8,908 nt of DNA, from NCBI GenBank assembly GCA_934232845.1, contig CAKQGD010000063.1:1-8908 (forward strand), given 5' to 3'. This DNA comes from an uncultured Oscillospiraceae bacterium (lineage in GTDB: Bacteria; Bacillota; Clostridia; Oscillospirales; Ruminococcaceae). The notes beneath the pieces are model-generated. The model saw nothing but the letters and a program-made list of their open reading frames with translations, searched no databases and was not told the origin of the DNA. The position numbers and the translations under genes were made by a program. This document shows positions 1 through 5,717 of this stretch, in pieces. Within the stretch, counting starts at the first letter, position 1, and each line of letters opens with the position of its first letter.

Positions 1-286
1 TAGCACACGAGAAAAGAAACTCAGCACAACTTTTTTGCGCCGTTCCCACACGAAACGATTTAGCTCTCAGCTCCCTGTTTTTTCCCGCCCAACCCACACA
101 AAAGTTGGGATACCCTAACTAAGCTCCCTTTTATCTTTTGCGTGGCTGGAGAAATCTTCTTCAATTCACTGTCCTGCTTATTTTTAAAAAGGAACCCGCG
201 GAAAATTTATAACCAAAACCATCTCAGGCAGTCGATATTCCGCGGCGGGAAAATGATAAATTTCGATTTCCTTTCAGAAAGGGGTA
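1..286. other. Gene-free left flank
   Basis: I find no supportable coding region here on either strand; the reading frames are short and lack a ribosome binding site. The stretch is A/T-rich with T-runs. It contains a small inverted repeat (CCCAAC...GTTGGG, about 90-115) without a following T-tract, a CCGCGGAA/TTCCGCGG repeat (196-245) and a short CCTTT/AAAGG hairpin (270-282) just before the tRNA promoter. It is probably the intergenic space between an unseen upstream gene and the tRNA unit. Confidence 0.5.
196..245. repeat. Inverted repeat CCGCGGAA / TTCCGCGG
   Basis: An exact 8-base inverted repeat (196-203 and 238-245) with 34 bases between the arms lies about 40 bases upstream of the tRNA promoter. 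No T-tract follows, so it is not an obvious terminator. It could be an operator or chance; I assign no function. Confidence 0.35.
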
Positions 287-315
287 TTGACTTTTTCTCT
301 CGTCTATGATATAGT
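287..315 (+). promoter_or_regulatory. Sigma-A promoter of the tRNA-Thr/tRNA-Tyr unit
   Basis: The -35 box TTGACT (287-292) and -10 box TATAGT (310-315) are separated by an ideal 17 bases. Each differs from the consensus at one position. The expected transcription start is near 322, about 20 bases before the mature 5' end of tRNA-Thr at 343. No other good promoter lies between here and the tRNAs. Confidence 0.85.
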
Positions 316-342
316 AAATCTCGCTGTTAACCGCGTCAGTTT

Positions 343-418
343 GCTGGTGTAGCTCAGTCGGTAGAGCAGCTGATTTGTAATCAGCAGGTCGGGGGTTCGA
401 ATCCGTCCACCAGCTCCA
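343..418 (+). tRNA. tRNA-Thr (anticodon TGT)
   Basis: This 76-base gene folds as a standard cloverleaf. The acceptor arm GCTGGTG (343-349) pairs with CACCAGC (408-414), followed by discriminator T415 and an encoded CCA (416-418). The D arm carries AGCTCAGTCGGTAGAGC. The anticodon arm has stem GCTGA/TCAGC and loop TTTGTAA, giving anticodon TGT, which reads ACA threonine codons. The T arm carries GGTTCGAATCC. It is the first gene of a two-tRNA transcript with tRNA-Tyr 26 bases downstream. Confidence 0.97.
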
Positions 419-444
419 CCGAATTTTAAATTCAATAAAAATAT

Positions 445-530
445 GGGAGTGTTCCCGAGCGGCCAAAGGGGGCAGACTGTAAATCTGTTGCTGTATAGCT
501 ACGATGGTTCGAATCCATCCGCTCCCACCA
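445..530 (+). tRNA. tRNA-Tyr (anticodon GTA)
   Basis: This 86-base gene has a long variable arm, as expected for bacterial tRNA-Tyr. The acceptor strand GGGAGTG (445-451) pairs with CGCTCCC (520-526) with one G-T wobble, followed by discriminator A527 and encoded CCA (528-530). The anticodon arm is GCAGA-CTGTAAA-TCTGT, giving anticodon GTA for tyrosine codons. The T arm GGTTCGAATCC is present. It shares the promoter at 287-315 with tRNA-Thr, and a terminator begins 5 bases after its 3' end. Confidence 0.97.
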
Positions 531-534
531 AATG

Positions 535-588
535 AAAACACCATTGGTATCCGAACCTGCAGAGGCTGGATATCGATGGTGTTTTTTT
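535..588 (+). terminator. Rho-independent terminator of the tRNA unit
   Basis: A 15-bp stem (left arm 538-552, right arm 568-582, including two G-T wobbles) encloses a loop that can itself form a small CCT/AGG hairpin. A run of seven T (582-588) follows directly, and an A-run (535-538) precedes the stem. It lies 5 bases after tRNA-Tyr and ends the tRNA transcript. Confidence 0.92.
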
Positions 589-946
589 GCTTTTGCATCT
601 GTATTCCTCGTTTTCCATTGTCTGCAATCTGCGCCTGTGGCTGTAAATCGGTCCGGATGAATCTCCATTAGAACAGCAAAAGGACAAATAGGCAATGCAA
701 AGAAATCGCTGATATTATGGTCAAATCCGCGCATATACCGATCGTAGGGTCTGTCGGGATACTCTCCGCATCGGCTATCAAACGGATGACTCGATTTTGC
801 CGCGGACATTTGACAGCTTTCGAAGGAAACCTCGGCTGTCCTTCTCTGTTTTCCTGTTTTCACGTCGGAAAGATTCGTTCTTGCAACTTTTACCGGACAT
901 GATACAATAAAGAAAAAAGCAGCTGCACGGGAGGTGAGGCATACCG
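589..946. other. Gene-free spacer between tRNA unit and flavoprotein gene
   Basis: No convincing gene is seen on either strand. A 61-codon frame at 717-902 (+) has no ribosome binding site and no recognisable motif. Long minus-strand frames here run into the tRNA genes and are typical tRNA antisense artefacts. Small inverted repeats occur, for example GACAGC (812-817) with GCTGTC (835-840), and CCGAT with ATCGG around 737-776. I recognise no known structured RNA. The right end carries the probable promoter of the next gene. Confidence 0.5.
881..908 (+). promoter_or_regulatory. Probable sigma-A promoter of the flavoprotein/DUF1847 pair
   Basis: TTGCAA (881-886) and TACAAT (903-908) are separated by 16 bases and match the -35/-10 consensus at four and five of six positions. 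The predicted start, near 915, gives a leader of about 30 bases. That leader carries the GGAGGTGA ribosome binding site (930-937), 9 bases before the ATG at 947. Confidence 0.55.
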
Positions 947-2023
947 ATGCAATATGATCTTCTCATCGTAGGCGCCGGGCCTGCCGGGGCCACATTTGCC
1001 CGGTTGGCGGCAAAGAGCGGCCTTTCTATTCTGCTGGTCGACGGACAGCCTCTTTTCCCTCCCAAGCCCTGCGGCGGACTGCTTGCGCCGGATGCACAAA
1101 AAGCTCTTGCAAAGGCCGCGTTGTTTCTTCCGAAAAAGCTTTTGGTCGATCCGCAGATTTTTTCCGTACGCACGCTCGACCTCACGCGCGGGCTGCTGCG
1201 CCGCTACCCGCGGCATTATCTCAACGTGGACAGACAGGGCTTCGACCGATGGCTCGTGTCTCTGGTTCCTCCCCGTGTAGAGCGAGTCGAGGGGCGCGCC
1301 GCCGAAATTCGCCGCACCGCAAAAGGGTTTTGTGTTGTACTGCACGGCAAAGACGGTGAACACATCGCCGAGTGCCGCATGCTTGTCGGAGCGGACGGAG
1401 CGAATTCTCTTGTACGCAGGACTTTTTTCGGCCCGCTTCCAAATTATTATGTAGCCATCCAGCAGTGGTTTTCCGGCGGTGTGTCAAATCCCTTTTACTC
1501 CTGTATTTTTGACGAGAAAACCAGTGAAAGCTGCTCTTGGTCAATCTGCAAGGATGGTTCTTTTCTTTTCGGCGGCTGTTTTAAACCGAAAGGCTGCCGC
1601 GCGGCGTTTGAACTCCAGAAAAAACGTTTTGCCCCATATCCGGATTTCTGTTTCGACGGATGTGTACGCACCGAAGCGTGTCTCGCCCTGTCACTGCGAA
1701 GGCCGAAGGATTTTCAAACGGCGAAAGAAAACGTCTTTCTGATCGGAGAAGCCGCGGGCTTTATCAGCGCCAGCTCCTTTGAAGGCATCAGCAGCGCATT
1801 GGAAAGCGGCCGCCTTCTTGCCGAGGCCTTTCTTGAGCAGAGCCAGCCTCAAAAAATAGCCGCATGCTACCGCCGCAAAACGTTTCCCCTGCGGTGTCGG
1901 CTGACCGCTAAAATAATCAAGCGGCTGTTTTTATATACACCTGCTGCCCGTGAGGCAATTATGCGCTCCCGTATCGGAAGCATTCGCGTCCCCGAGGAAT
2001 CACAAAACCAGAAGAAAGGATGA
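947..2023 (+). CDS. FAD-dependent oxidoreductase, geranylgeranyl-reductase-like family
   Basis: A 358-residue flavoprotein of the group that includes geranylgeranyl reductases and related FAD-dependent reductases and hydroxylases. The N-terminus has the FAD dinucleotide-binding fold: GAGPAG at 9-14 and the ribose-binding acidic residue D32. It is followed by the CGG motif at 42-44 typical of this family, an R-x-x-F-D motif at 96-100, GADGANS (148-154) and a second FAD-contact motif GEAAGF (267-272). There are no membrane segments or signal peptide, so it should be cytosolic or peripheral. It has 13 cysteines, many for its size. The start at 947 is supported by GGAGGTGA at 930-937 and the immediate Rossmann fold. 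The DUF1847 gene follows after 6 bases, so the two are probably co-transcribed. The substrate is unknown: a role in reducing isoprenoid double bonds is possible from family membership, but the distant clostridial members are uncharacterised to my knowledge. Confidence 0.85.
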   Translation: MQYDLLIVGAGPAGATFARLAAKSGLSILLVDGQPLFPPKPCGGLLAPDAQKALAKAALFLPKKLLVDPQIFSVRTLDLTRGLLRRYPRHYLNVDRQGFDRWLVSLVPPRVERVEGRAAEIRRTAKGFCVVLHGKDGEHIAECRMLVGADGANSLVRRTFFGPLPNYYVAIQQWFSGGVSNPFYSCIFDEKTSESCSWSICKDGSFLFGGCFKPKGCRAAFELQKKRFAPYPDFCFDGCVRTEACLALSLRRPKDFQTAKENVFLIGEAAGFISASSFEGISSALESGRLLAEAFLEQSQPQKIAACYRRKTFPLRCRLTAKIIKRLFLYTPAAREAIMRSRIGSIRVPEESQNQKKG

Positions 2024-2029
2024 GCTTTA

Positions 2030-2680
2030 ATGTCAAACTGCGCCGAATGTGCCAAAAAGCCCTGCCGCCGCGGCGATTCTCTCGACTGCGCGCCCTCAAA
2101 CTGCCCTTCGCGAAATATTATCGGTCATGAGGAGACCCTTGCCCGCTATACCTCGGAGGAAAAGCGAACCGCCTGTGCCGCGGCCGCCGTGGAAGGACAC
2201 GGCTACGGCCGCCTGACCCGCGTGGAAGAAATCATGGACTACGCCATGCGCTGCGGATACCACCGGCTGGGCATCGCTTTCTGCGTCGGCTTTTCGCAGG
2301 AGGCAGCCACGCTTTCTTCGATTCTGCGGAAAAACGGCTTTGAGGTACTGTCCGTCTGCTGCAAAAACGGAGAGGTGCCGAAGGATGAAATCGGAATTCC
2401 CCGCGAGGATTGGATCAATCCGGACGCTCCGGTCGAGATCATGTGCAATCCCGCCGGACAGGCCGCCGTGCTCGACGACGCCAAAACAGAGCTCTGCCTT
2501 GTGCTCGGACTCTGCGTGGGACACGACACGGTCTTTCTCTCTCACATTCAGGCCCCGACGACCTATGTGGCCGTCAAAGACCGCGCCACCGGCCACAACC
2601 CCATGGCGGCGATCTACTGTGCCGACAGCTATCTGCGCCGCGTCTATAAGTTTGTGGAAACACACTGGAAAAAGAAGTAA
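2030..2680 (+). CDS. DUF1847 family cysteine-rich, probable metal-binding protein
   Basis: A 216-residue protein that I recognise as DUF1847, a family without established function. An N-terminal cysteine cluster (C4, C7, C12, C20, C25) looks like a metal or Fe-S ligand set. The core follows with YGRLTRVEEIMDYA (59-72), GIAFCVGF (81-88), a CC pair (110-111), MCNPAGQA (138-145), and the strongly patterned GLCVGHDTVF (160-169), APTTY (175-179) and VKDRATGHNP (182-191). It has no signal peptide or membrane segment. The ATG at 2030 is preceded by AAAGGATGAG overlapping the stop of the flavoprotein gene, so translation is likely coupled. The pairing with an FAD oxidoreductase and the conserved cysteine/histidine motifs suggest, as inference only, a redox or metal-linked function for the pair. 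Family assignment is firm; function is not. Confidence 0.88.
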   Translation: MSNCAECAKKPCRRGDSLDCAPSNCPSRNIIGHEETLARYTSEEKRTACAAAAVEGHGYGRLTRVEEIMDYAMRCGYHRLGIAFCVGFSQEAATLSSILRKNGFEVLSVCCKNGEVPKDEIGIPREDWINPDAPVEIMCNPAGQAAVLDDAKTELCLVLGLCVGHDTVFLSHIQAPTTYVAVKDRATGHNPMAAIYCADSYLRRVYKFVETHWKKK

Positions 2681-2730
2681 TCCTCCGGCCGGCGTCTTTC
2701 GCTTAGGCGGCACGCGTTCGTCTTTTTCTG

Positions 2731-2736
2731 TATAAT
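2731..2736 (+). promoter_or_regulatory. Possible -10 element before the activator gene
   Basis: A perfect TATAAT (2731-2736) lies 35 bases before the TTG start of the sigma-54 activator, but I see no recognisable -35 box 15-19 bases upstream. The activator might be transcribed from here, or by read-through from the DUF1847 gene, since no clear terminator separates them. Confidence 0.35.
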
Positions 2737-2771
2737 ATCCGCTCCACTTCTGCTTTACGGGGGATATCGCC

Positions 2772-4190
2772 TTGAAGTTAAAACGAGTCAACGATTACTA
2801 TAACCAAAAAACTCTTCGCTTATTTGACGATATGGGCGAAGGTATTATCATCTTGGACGAAAGCATGCGCGTGGAATTTGCCAATAAAGCTTATTTCCGT
2901 TACTCCGGGCTGCAGGAAAAAGAACTGATCGGACGATTTATTTACGATGTCCGTCCGGGCTCCATCTCGCCGCAGGTCTGGAAAACCAAAAAGCCTATCT
3001 ACAACTATTTCAGAAATCCGTGCGGGACCAATGAGTCTTATACGGACGTAATTCCCATTCTGGATGAGGAAGATATCATCGGCGCGTTTATCATCATTCG
3101 GGATAAGGAATCCCTTCAAAAGCTTTTTGAGCGGATTCAAGAGCAGAACTCCCACATTTCCCGTCTGACAAAGGCCATTACAGACGCTTACCCCACCCGC
3201 TTTTCATTTGACAACATTATTCAATCCAGCCATCCCTACTTTGATTTGGCAAAGCGTTCTTCTCAGAACGACAGTTCTGTTCTTTTGGTCGGAGAAAGCG
3301 GTACGGGCAAAGAAGTGCTCGCGCAGGCAATTCATGCCGGCAGTGATCGGTGCAGCTTTCCGTTTATTGATATCAACTGCGCCGCCCTGCCGGAAAATCT
3401 ACTGGAAAGCGAGCTCTTCGGATATGAGTCCGGCGCCTTTACCGGCGCCAATAAAAACGGAAAAATCGGGCTTTTTGAGCTGGCAAACGGCGGCACCATC
3501 TTTTTAGACGAAGTAGCGGAGATGCCGTACAGCCTGCAAAGCAAGCTTCTGCGCGTTCTGCAGGAAAGACAGCTTCGCCGCATCGGCGGAAAGCGCAATA
3601 TCAAATTAAATGTGCGCGTGATCGCCGCGACAAATCAAAACATTGAATTGGCTGTAAAGGGATCCCGCTTTCGCAGCGATTTATATTATCGCCTTGCGGT
3701 TGTTGTCATTTCCGTCCCGCCGCTGCGCGAACGAAAAAATGATTTTGAGAAGCTGTTCTCTTATTTTTTAAAAGCATACGAGCAAAAGAATCGAACCGGT
3801 TATCGATTCTCCGCGCAGGCGATGGAGCTTCTGCGCAGCTACGAATGGCCCGGCAATATCCGTCAGCTTCAAAATGCGATAGAATACATCTGTATGACCG
3901 CCTCCGAAGGATACGTCACGCCGGATTCTCTTCCCCATTATATTTTTCATCAGAATCATTCTTCACCTCCCCATCAGGAGGGCATCTCTTTTGCCTATCC
4001 AAACGAAAAATTATCCGAGACGCTGCGCCGCATTGAAAAAGAAATTCTTTCTGAAATGCTCGTCCGCTTTGGAAACAGCACCGAAGCCAAAAAGAGAATC
4101 GCCGCCGCCTTGGGCGTTTCCCTCTCCACTCTTTATACCAAGCTGAACCACTGCGGACTTCTTGCAGAATCCTCAAAGGAGAATTCCTGA
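2772..4190 (+). CDS. Sigma-54-dependent transcriptional activator (PAS - AAA+ - Fis-type HTH)
   Basis: A 472-residue enhancer-binding protein. An N-terminal PAS sensor (about 15-112) contains GEGIIILDESMRVEFAN-like strands and is joined by a short coiled-coil-like helix (113-137) to the AAA+ domain. That domain has Walker A GESGTGKE (174-181), the sigma-54-contacting GAFTGA loop (221-226), Walker B GGTIFLDE (240-247), the arginine-finger region FRSDLYYRL (300-308) and sensor II WPGNIRQL (359-366). The C-terminus (about 430-462) is a Fis-type helix-turn-helix. There is no receiver domain, so it is probably controlled by a ligand or partner at PAS rather than by phosphorylation. Start: TTG at 2772, with GGGGGA (2759-2764) seven bases upstream; the first in-frame ATG (residue 21) would cut into PAS. 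The gene ends inside its own terminator palindrome and lies directly upstream of a -24/-12 promoter, so it most likely activates the TRAP/CoA operon downstream. The ATPase motifs look fully functional. Confidence 0.95.
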   Translation: MKLKRVNDYYNQKTLRLFDDMGEGIIILDESMRVEFANKAYFRYSGLQEKELIGRFIYDVRPGSISPQVWKTKKPIYNYFRNPCGTNESYTDVIPILDEEDIIGAFIIIRDKESLQKLFERIQEQNSHISRLTKAITDAYPTRFSFDNIIQSSHPYFDLAKRSSQNDSSVLLVGESGTGKEVLAQAIHAGSDRCSFPFIDINCAALPENLLESELFGYESGAFTGANKNGKIGLFELANGGTIFLDEVAEMPYSLQSKLLRVLQERQLRRIGGKRNIKLNVRVIAATNQNIELAVKGSRFRSDLYYRLAVVVISVPPLRERKNDFEKLFSYFLKAYEQKNRTGYRFSAQAMELLRSYEWPGNIRQLQNAIEYICMTASEGYVTPDSLPHYIFHQNHSSPPHQEGISFAYPNEKLSETLRRIEKEILSEMLVRFGNSTEAKKRIAAALGVSLSTLYTKLNHCGLLAESSKENS

Positions 4191-4211
4191 AATCAGGAAT
4201 TCTCCTTTTTT
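4175..4211 (+). terminator. Terminator overlapping the stop codon of the activator gene
   Basis: A perfect 16-bp inverted repeat (4175-4190 and 4193-4208) with only two bases between the arms is followed by a run of six T (4206-4211). In RNA the centre would open to a CCTG-AAAT-CAGG tetraloop. The left arm includes the last codons and TGA stop (4188-4190) of the activator. The palindrome core recurs about 120 bases downstream, so it may also be a protein-binding site. Confidence 0.85.
4183..4200. promoter_or_regulatory. Candidate activator-binding palindrome, copy 1
   Basis: ATTCCTGAAATCAGGAAT is a near-perfect 18-bp dyad matching copy 2 (4304-4321) at 16 of 18 positions. Its centre lies about 255 bases upstream of the -24 element. 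Sigma-54 activators usually bind paired palindromes of about this size 100-250 bases upstream of the promoter. It sits inside the terminator stem at 4175-4211, so terminator function alone could explain the symmetry. The similarity to copy 2 argues for a second role. Confidence 0.55.
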
Positions 4212-4219
4212 GTATCTTG

Positions 4220-4251
4220 GATAAAATCGATCCTATTTATCGATTTTTATC
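4220..4251. repeat. A/T-rich inverted repeat in the activator-operon gap
   Basis: GATAAAATCGAT (4220-4231) and ATCGATTTTTATC (4239-4251) form a 12-bp inverted repeat with one bulged T and a 7-base loop, followed by five T. It could be a backup terminator just after the one at 4175-4211, or a binding site. Its core (ATCGAT) is unlike the ATTCCTG palindromes. Confidence 0.5.
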
Positions 4252-4303
4252 TTTTTCCCTGCTCAAAGCACAGCTTTTCTTTCTTTGAATCTGTTATTTC
4301 CAA

Positions 4304-4321
4304 ATTCCTGAAAATAGGAAT
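4304..4321. promoter_or_regulatory. Candidate activator-binding palindrome, copy 2
   Basis: ATTCCTGAAAATAGGAAT repeats copy 1 with two changes. The centre is about 134 bases upstream of the -24 GG and 121 bases from the centre of copy 1. The position fits an upstream activating sequence for the neighbouring sigma-54 activator. The flanks extend it to 8-bp arms (4302-4309/4316-4323) followed by T4321-4326, so a weak terminator is an alternative reading. Confidence 0.6.
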
Positions 4322-4398
4322 TTTTTCTTCATTCTTTGTATATTCGTTGTTTTTATACCTGAATTTTCAAAATCAATATTGTGCATTTTCACTATTTC

Positions 4399-4430
4399 AA
4401 AAGCCTTTTTCTGTCGAAAAAAGGCTTTTT
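4399..4430 (+). terminator. Hairpin terminator just upstream of the sigma-54 promoter
   Basis: AAAAGCCTTTTT (4399-4410) and AAAAAGGCTTTT (4418-4429) form a perfect 12-bp stem with a 7-base loop, ending in a T-run (4426-4430). It lies 15 bases before the -24 element and would stop read-through into the operon. The T-run also belongs to a second inverted repeat, TTTTTCC/GGAAAAA (4426-4443), which abuts the -24 box. Confidence 0.65.
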
Positions 4431-4444
4431 CCTTTTGGAAAAAA

Positions 4445-4460
4445 TGGCATAAATTTTGCA
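4445..4460 (+). promoter_or_regulatory. Sigma-54 (-24/-12) promoter of the TRAP/CoA operon
   Basis: TGGCAT-AAATT-TTGCA matches the sigma-54 consensus TGGCAC-N5-TTGCW, differing only at the sixth base. The invariant GG (4446-4447) and GC (4458-4459) have the required ten bases between them. The predicted start is near 4471. A sigma-54 activator gene immediately upstream and paired palindromes at 4183 and 4304 support function. No sigma-A promoter is evident between here and the lipoprotein gene, so the operon should depend on sigma-54 and its activator. Confidence 0.88.
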
Positions 4461-4470
4461 AATATAAAAT

Positions 4471-4658
4471 ATAGAATACTGTGACGACAGGGCTCGTTCG
4501 CTTTCGAATCATCCAAACCCAGCTGTTATCTGTCCGGTTTTGAAACGAAGCCTTTCTATGCAAGATAAGAGGGAATCTTCCTGGAAAGCCGCCAAACCGG
4601 TTGATAAATACACGCACGGAGCTTTTTTCTAAAAACAATATCAAGGAGGAATTAAAAA
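4471..4658 (+). other. Long 5' leader of the TRAP/CoA operon
   Basis: About 188 untranslated bases lie between the predicted sigma-54 start and the ATG at 4659. The leader contains separated complementary segments, GACAG (4486-4490) with CTGTC (4530-4534) and CCGGTTT (4534-4540) with AAACCGG (4594-4600), plus a T6 run (4623-4628). These could fold or attenuate. I recognise no known riboswitch class. The ribosome binding site AAGGAGG is at 4643-4649. Confidence 0.5.
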
Positions 4659-5696
4659 ATGCTAAAAACGACTAAGTGCGCCGTTATCGCTATTCTGGTG
4701 ATCTCCATGGTATTCGGCATGACTGCCTGCGGCGGAACCGCATCTTCAAATGTCTCTGAGAACGAGTCCAATTCGGCCCTTGCCTCTCCGGGAAAAAATG
4801 AACAGGTTTATTTTACCACAGGCACTCCCGGCGGCGTCTATGAAATTCTCGGCACCGGTATGGTCAATGTTTTAAACAAGTACGGCACCAGCGGCGTCGA
4901 GTTTGTCGGCGTCACTCCGGCCCAGATGCAGCAGGCTCCCTCCATGATGCAGTCGAAGGAAGCCATGGCGGGCATCGGCATGGCCTGTATGAACGAACGC
5001 GCTTTTAAAGGCGAAGAGGAATTTACAGGCAACGCGATGCCGGACCTGATGCAGTGCGCCGGTATGTACGACAACGTATTTGCCTTTGTGGTACCCGCAG
5101 ATTCTCCCCTGGAATATGTGGAGGACATCACGCAAAGCACCCGCATCGGTTCCACCGCCACCAATCAGGCGAGTATGGCGCAGGTGATCGACGCCTGCGG
5201 AACCTTTGATTCTTCCAAAATGGATTACCGCGTCATGTCGTATGCGCAGGCTTCCGAGGCGCTCAACGACGGCAATATCGACGTGGCCCCCCTGACCGGC
5301 TTTCCCTATTCCGGCACCGTCGATTCGCTTGTCACGACCAAGGGCGTCAAGTTTTTGAAGATCACCGATGAGACCCGGGCAAAGTTTGATGAGGCTCAGC
5401 CCAGAAAGCAGATGAAGATCGTTCCGGCCGGCACCTACCGCGGCATTGACGAGGACTACTACGCCTACACCACGTATTCGGTTCTCTATGTACACAAGGA
5501 TCTCTCTGAAGATATCGTTTATGACATCTGCAAAACACTGATCGATAATGTCGAAGAGCTTGCTCTTGTGCATGCGACCGGCGCTTATTTCACTCCGGAG
5601 ACGACACAGGGCTATCTCGACACCGGTGTTATGGACGTCGAGCGCATGCATCCCGGAGCCGTGAAATATTTTAAGGAGATCGGCGTCATCAAGTAA
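4659..5696 (+). CDS. TAXI family TRAP transporter solute-binding lipoprotein
   Basis: A 345-residue extracytoplasmic substrate-binding protein of a TRAP transporter, TAXI type. Residues 1-24 form a lipoprotein signal: positive K3/K6, a hydrophobic core at 8-21, and lipobox MTAC with the lipidated cysteine at C24, so it should be anchored to the outer face of the membrane. A flexible Ser/Asn/Glu-rich linker (25-47) follows. TAXI hallmarks include TTGTPGGVY (53-61), the ligand-loop region RIGSTATNQAS (162-172), a GFPYSGTVD segment and a C-terminal HPGAVKYFKEIG stretch. TAXI proteins bind organic acids (for example dicarboxylates or glutamate in characterised cases); the ligand here is unknown. 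The strong AAGGAGG (4643-4649) lies 9 bases before the ATG. It is the first gene of the sigma-54 operon, followed after 170 bases by the fused permease it would serve. The hairpin in between may raise the level of this subunit relative to the permease. Confidence 0.93.
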   Translation: MLKTTKCAVIAILVISMVFGMTACGGTASSNVSENESNSALASPGKNEQVYFTTGTPGGVYEILGTGMVNVLNKYGTSGVEFVGVTPAQMQQAPSMMQSKEAMAGIGMACMNERAFKGEEEFTGNAMPDLMQCAGMYDNVFAFVVPADSPLEYVEDITQSTRIGSTATNQASMAQVIDACGTFDSSKMDYRVMSYAQASEALNDGNIDVAPLTGFPYSGTVDSLVTTKGVKFLKITDETRAKFDEAQPRKQMKIVPAGTYRGIDEDYYAYTTYSVLYVHKDLSEDIVYDICKTLIDNVEELALVHATGAYFTPETTQGYLDTGVMDVERMHPGAVKYFKEIGVIK

Positions 5697-5717
5697 TTTG
5701 CAGCGCATCCGCCGCTT

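Noticed and set aside
224..598. A 124-codon minus-strand frame containing a TDSNPRPADYKSAALPTEL-like segment
   Set aside because: It is the reverse complement of tRNA-Thr, again a common artefact, and the frame also crosses the tRNA promoter and terminator.
432..863. A 143-codon minus-strand frame ending in a WERMDSNHRSYTATDLQSA-like segment
   Set aside because: That C-terminal segment is the antisense translation of tRNA-Tyr, a well-known cause of false gene calls. The rest has no recognisable domain or ribosome binding site.
717..902. A 61-codon plus-strand frame upstream of the flavoprotein gene
   Set aside because: There is no Shine-Dalgarno sequence before its ATG, no motif, and it overlaps the probable promoter at 881-908.
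2681..2730. Possible terminator after the DUF1847 gene
   Set aside because: Only short, bulged G/C pairings (CCGGCG with CGC...CGG) are found before a T5 run; they are not convincing as a hairpin.
4294..4644. A 116-codon minus-strand frame in the regulatory gap
   Set aside because: It runs through the sigma-54 promoter and two hairpins, has an A/T-driven Lys/Phe-rich composition, and matches no family I know.
4872..5708. A 278-codon minus-strand frame opposite the TAXI lipoprotein gene
   Set aside because: The plus strand carries a strong ribosome binding site, a lipobox and TAXI motifs; the antisense frame has none of these.
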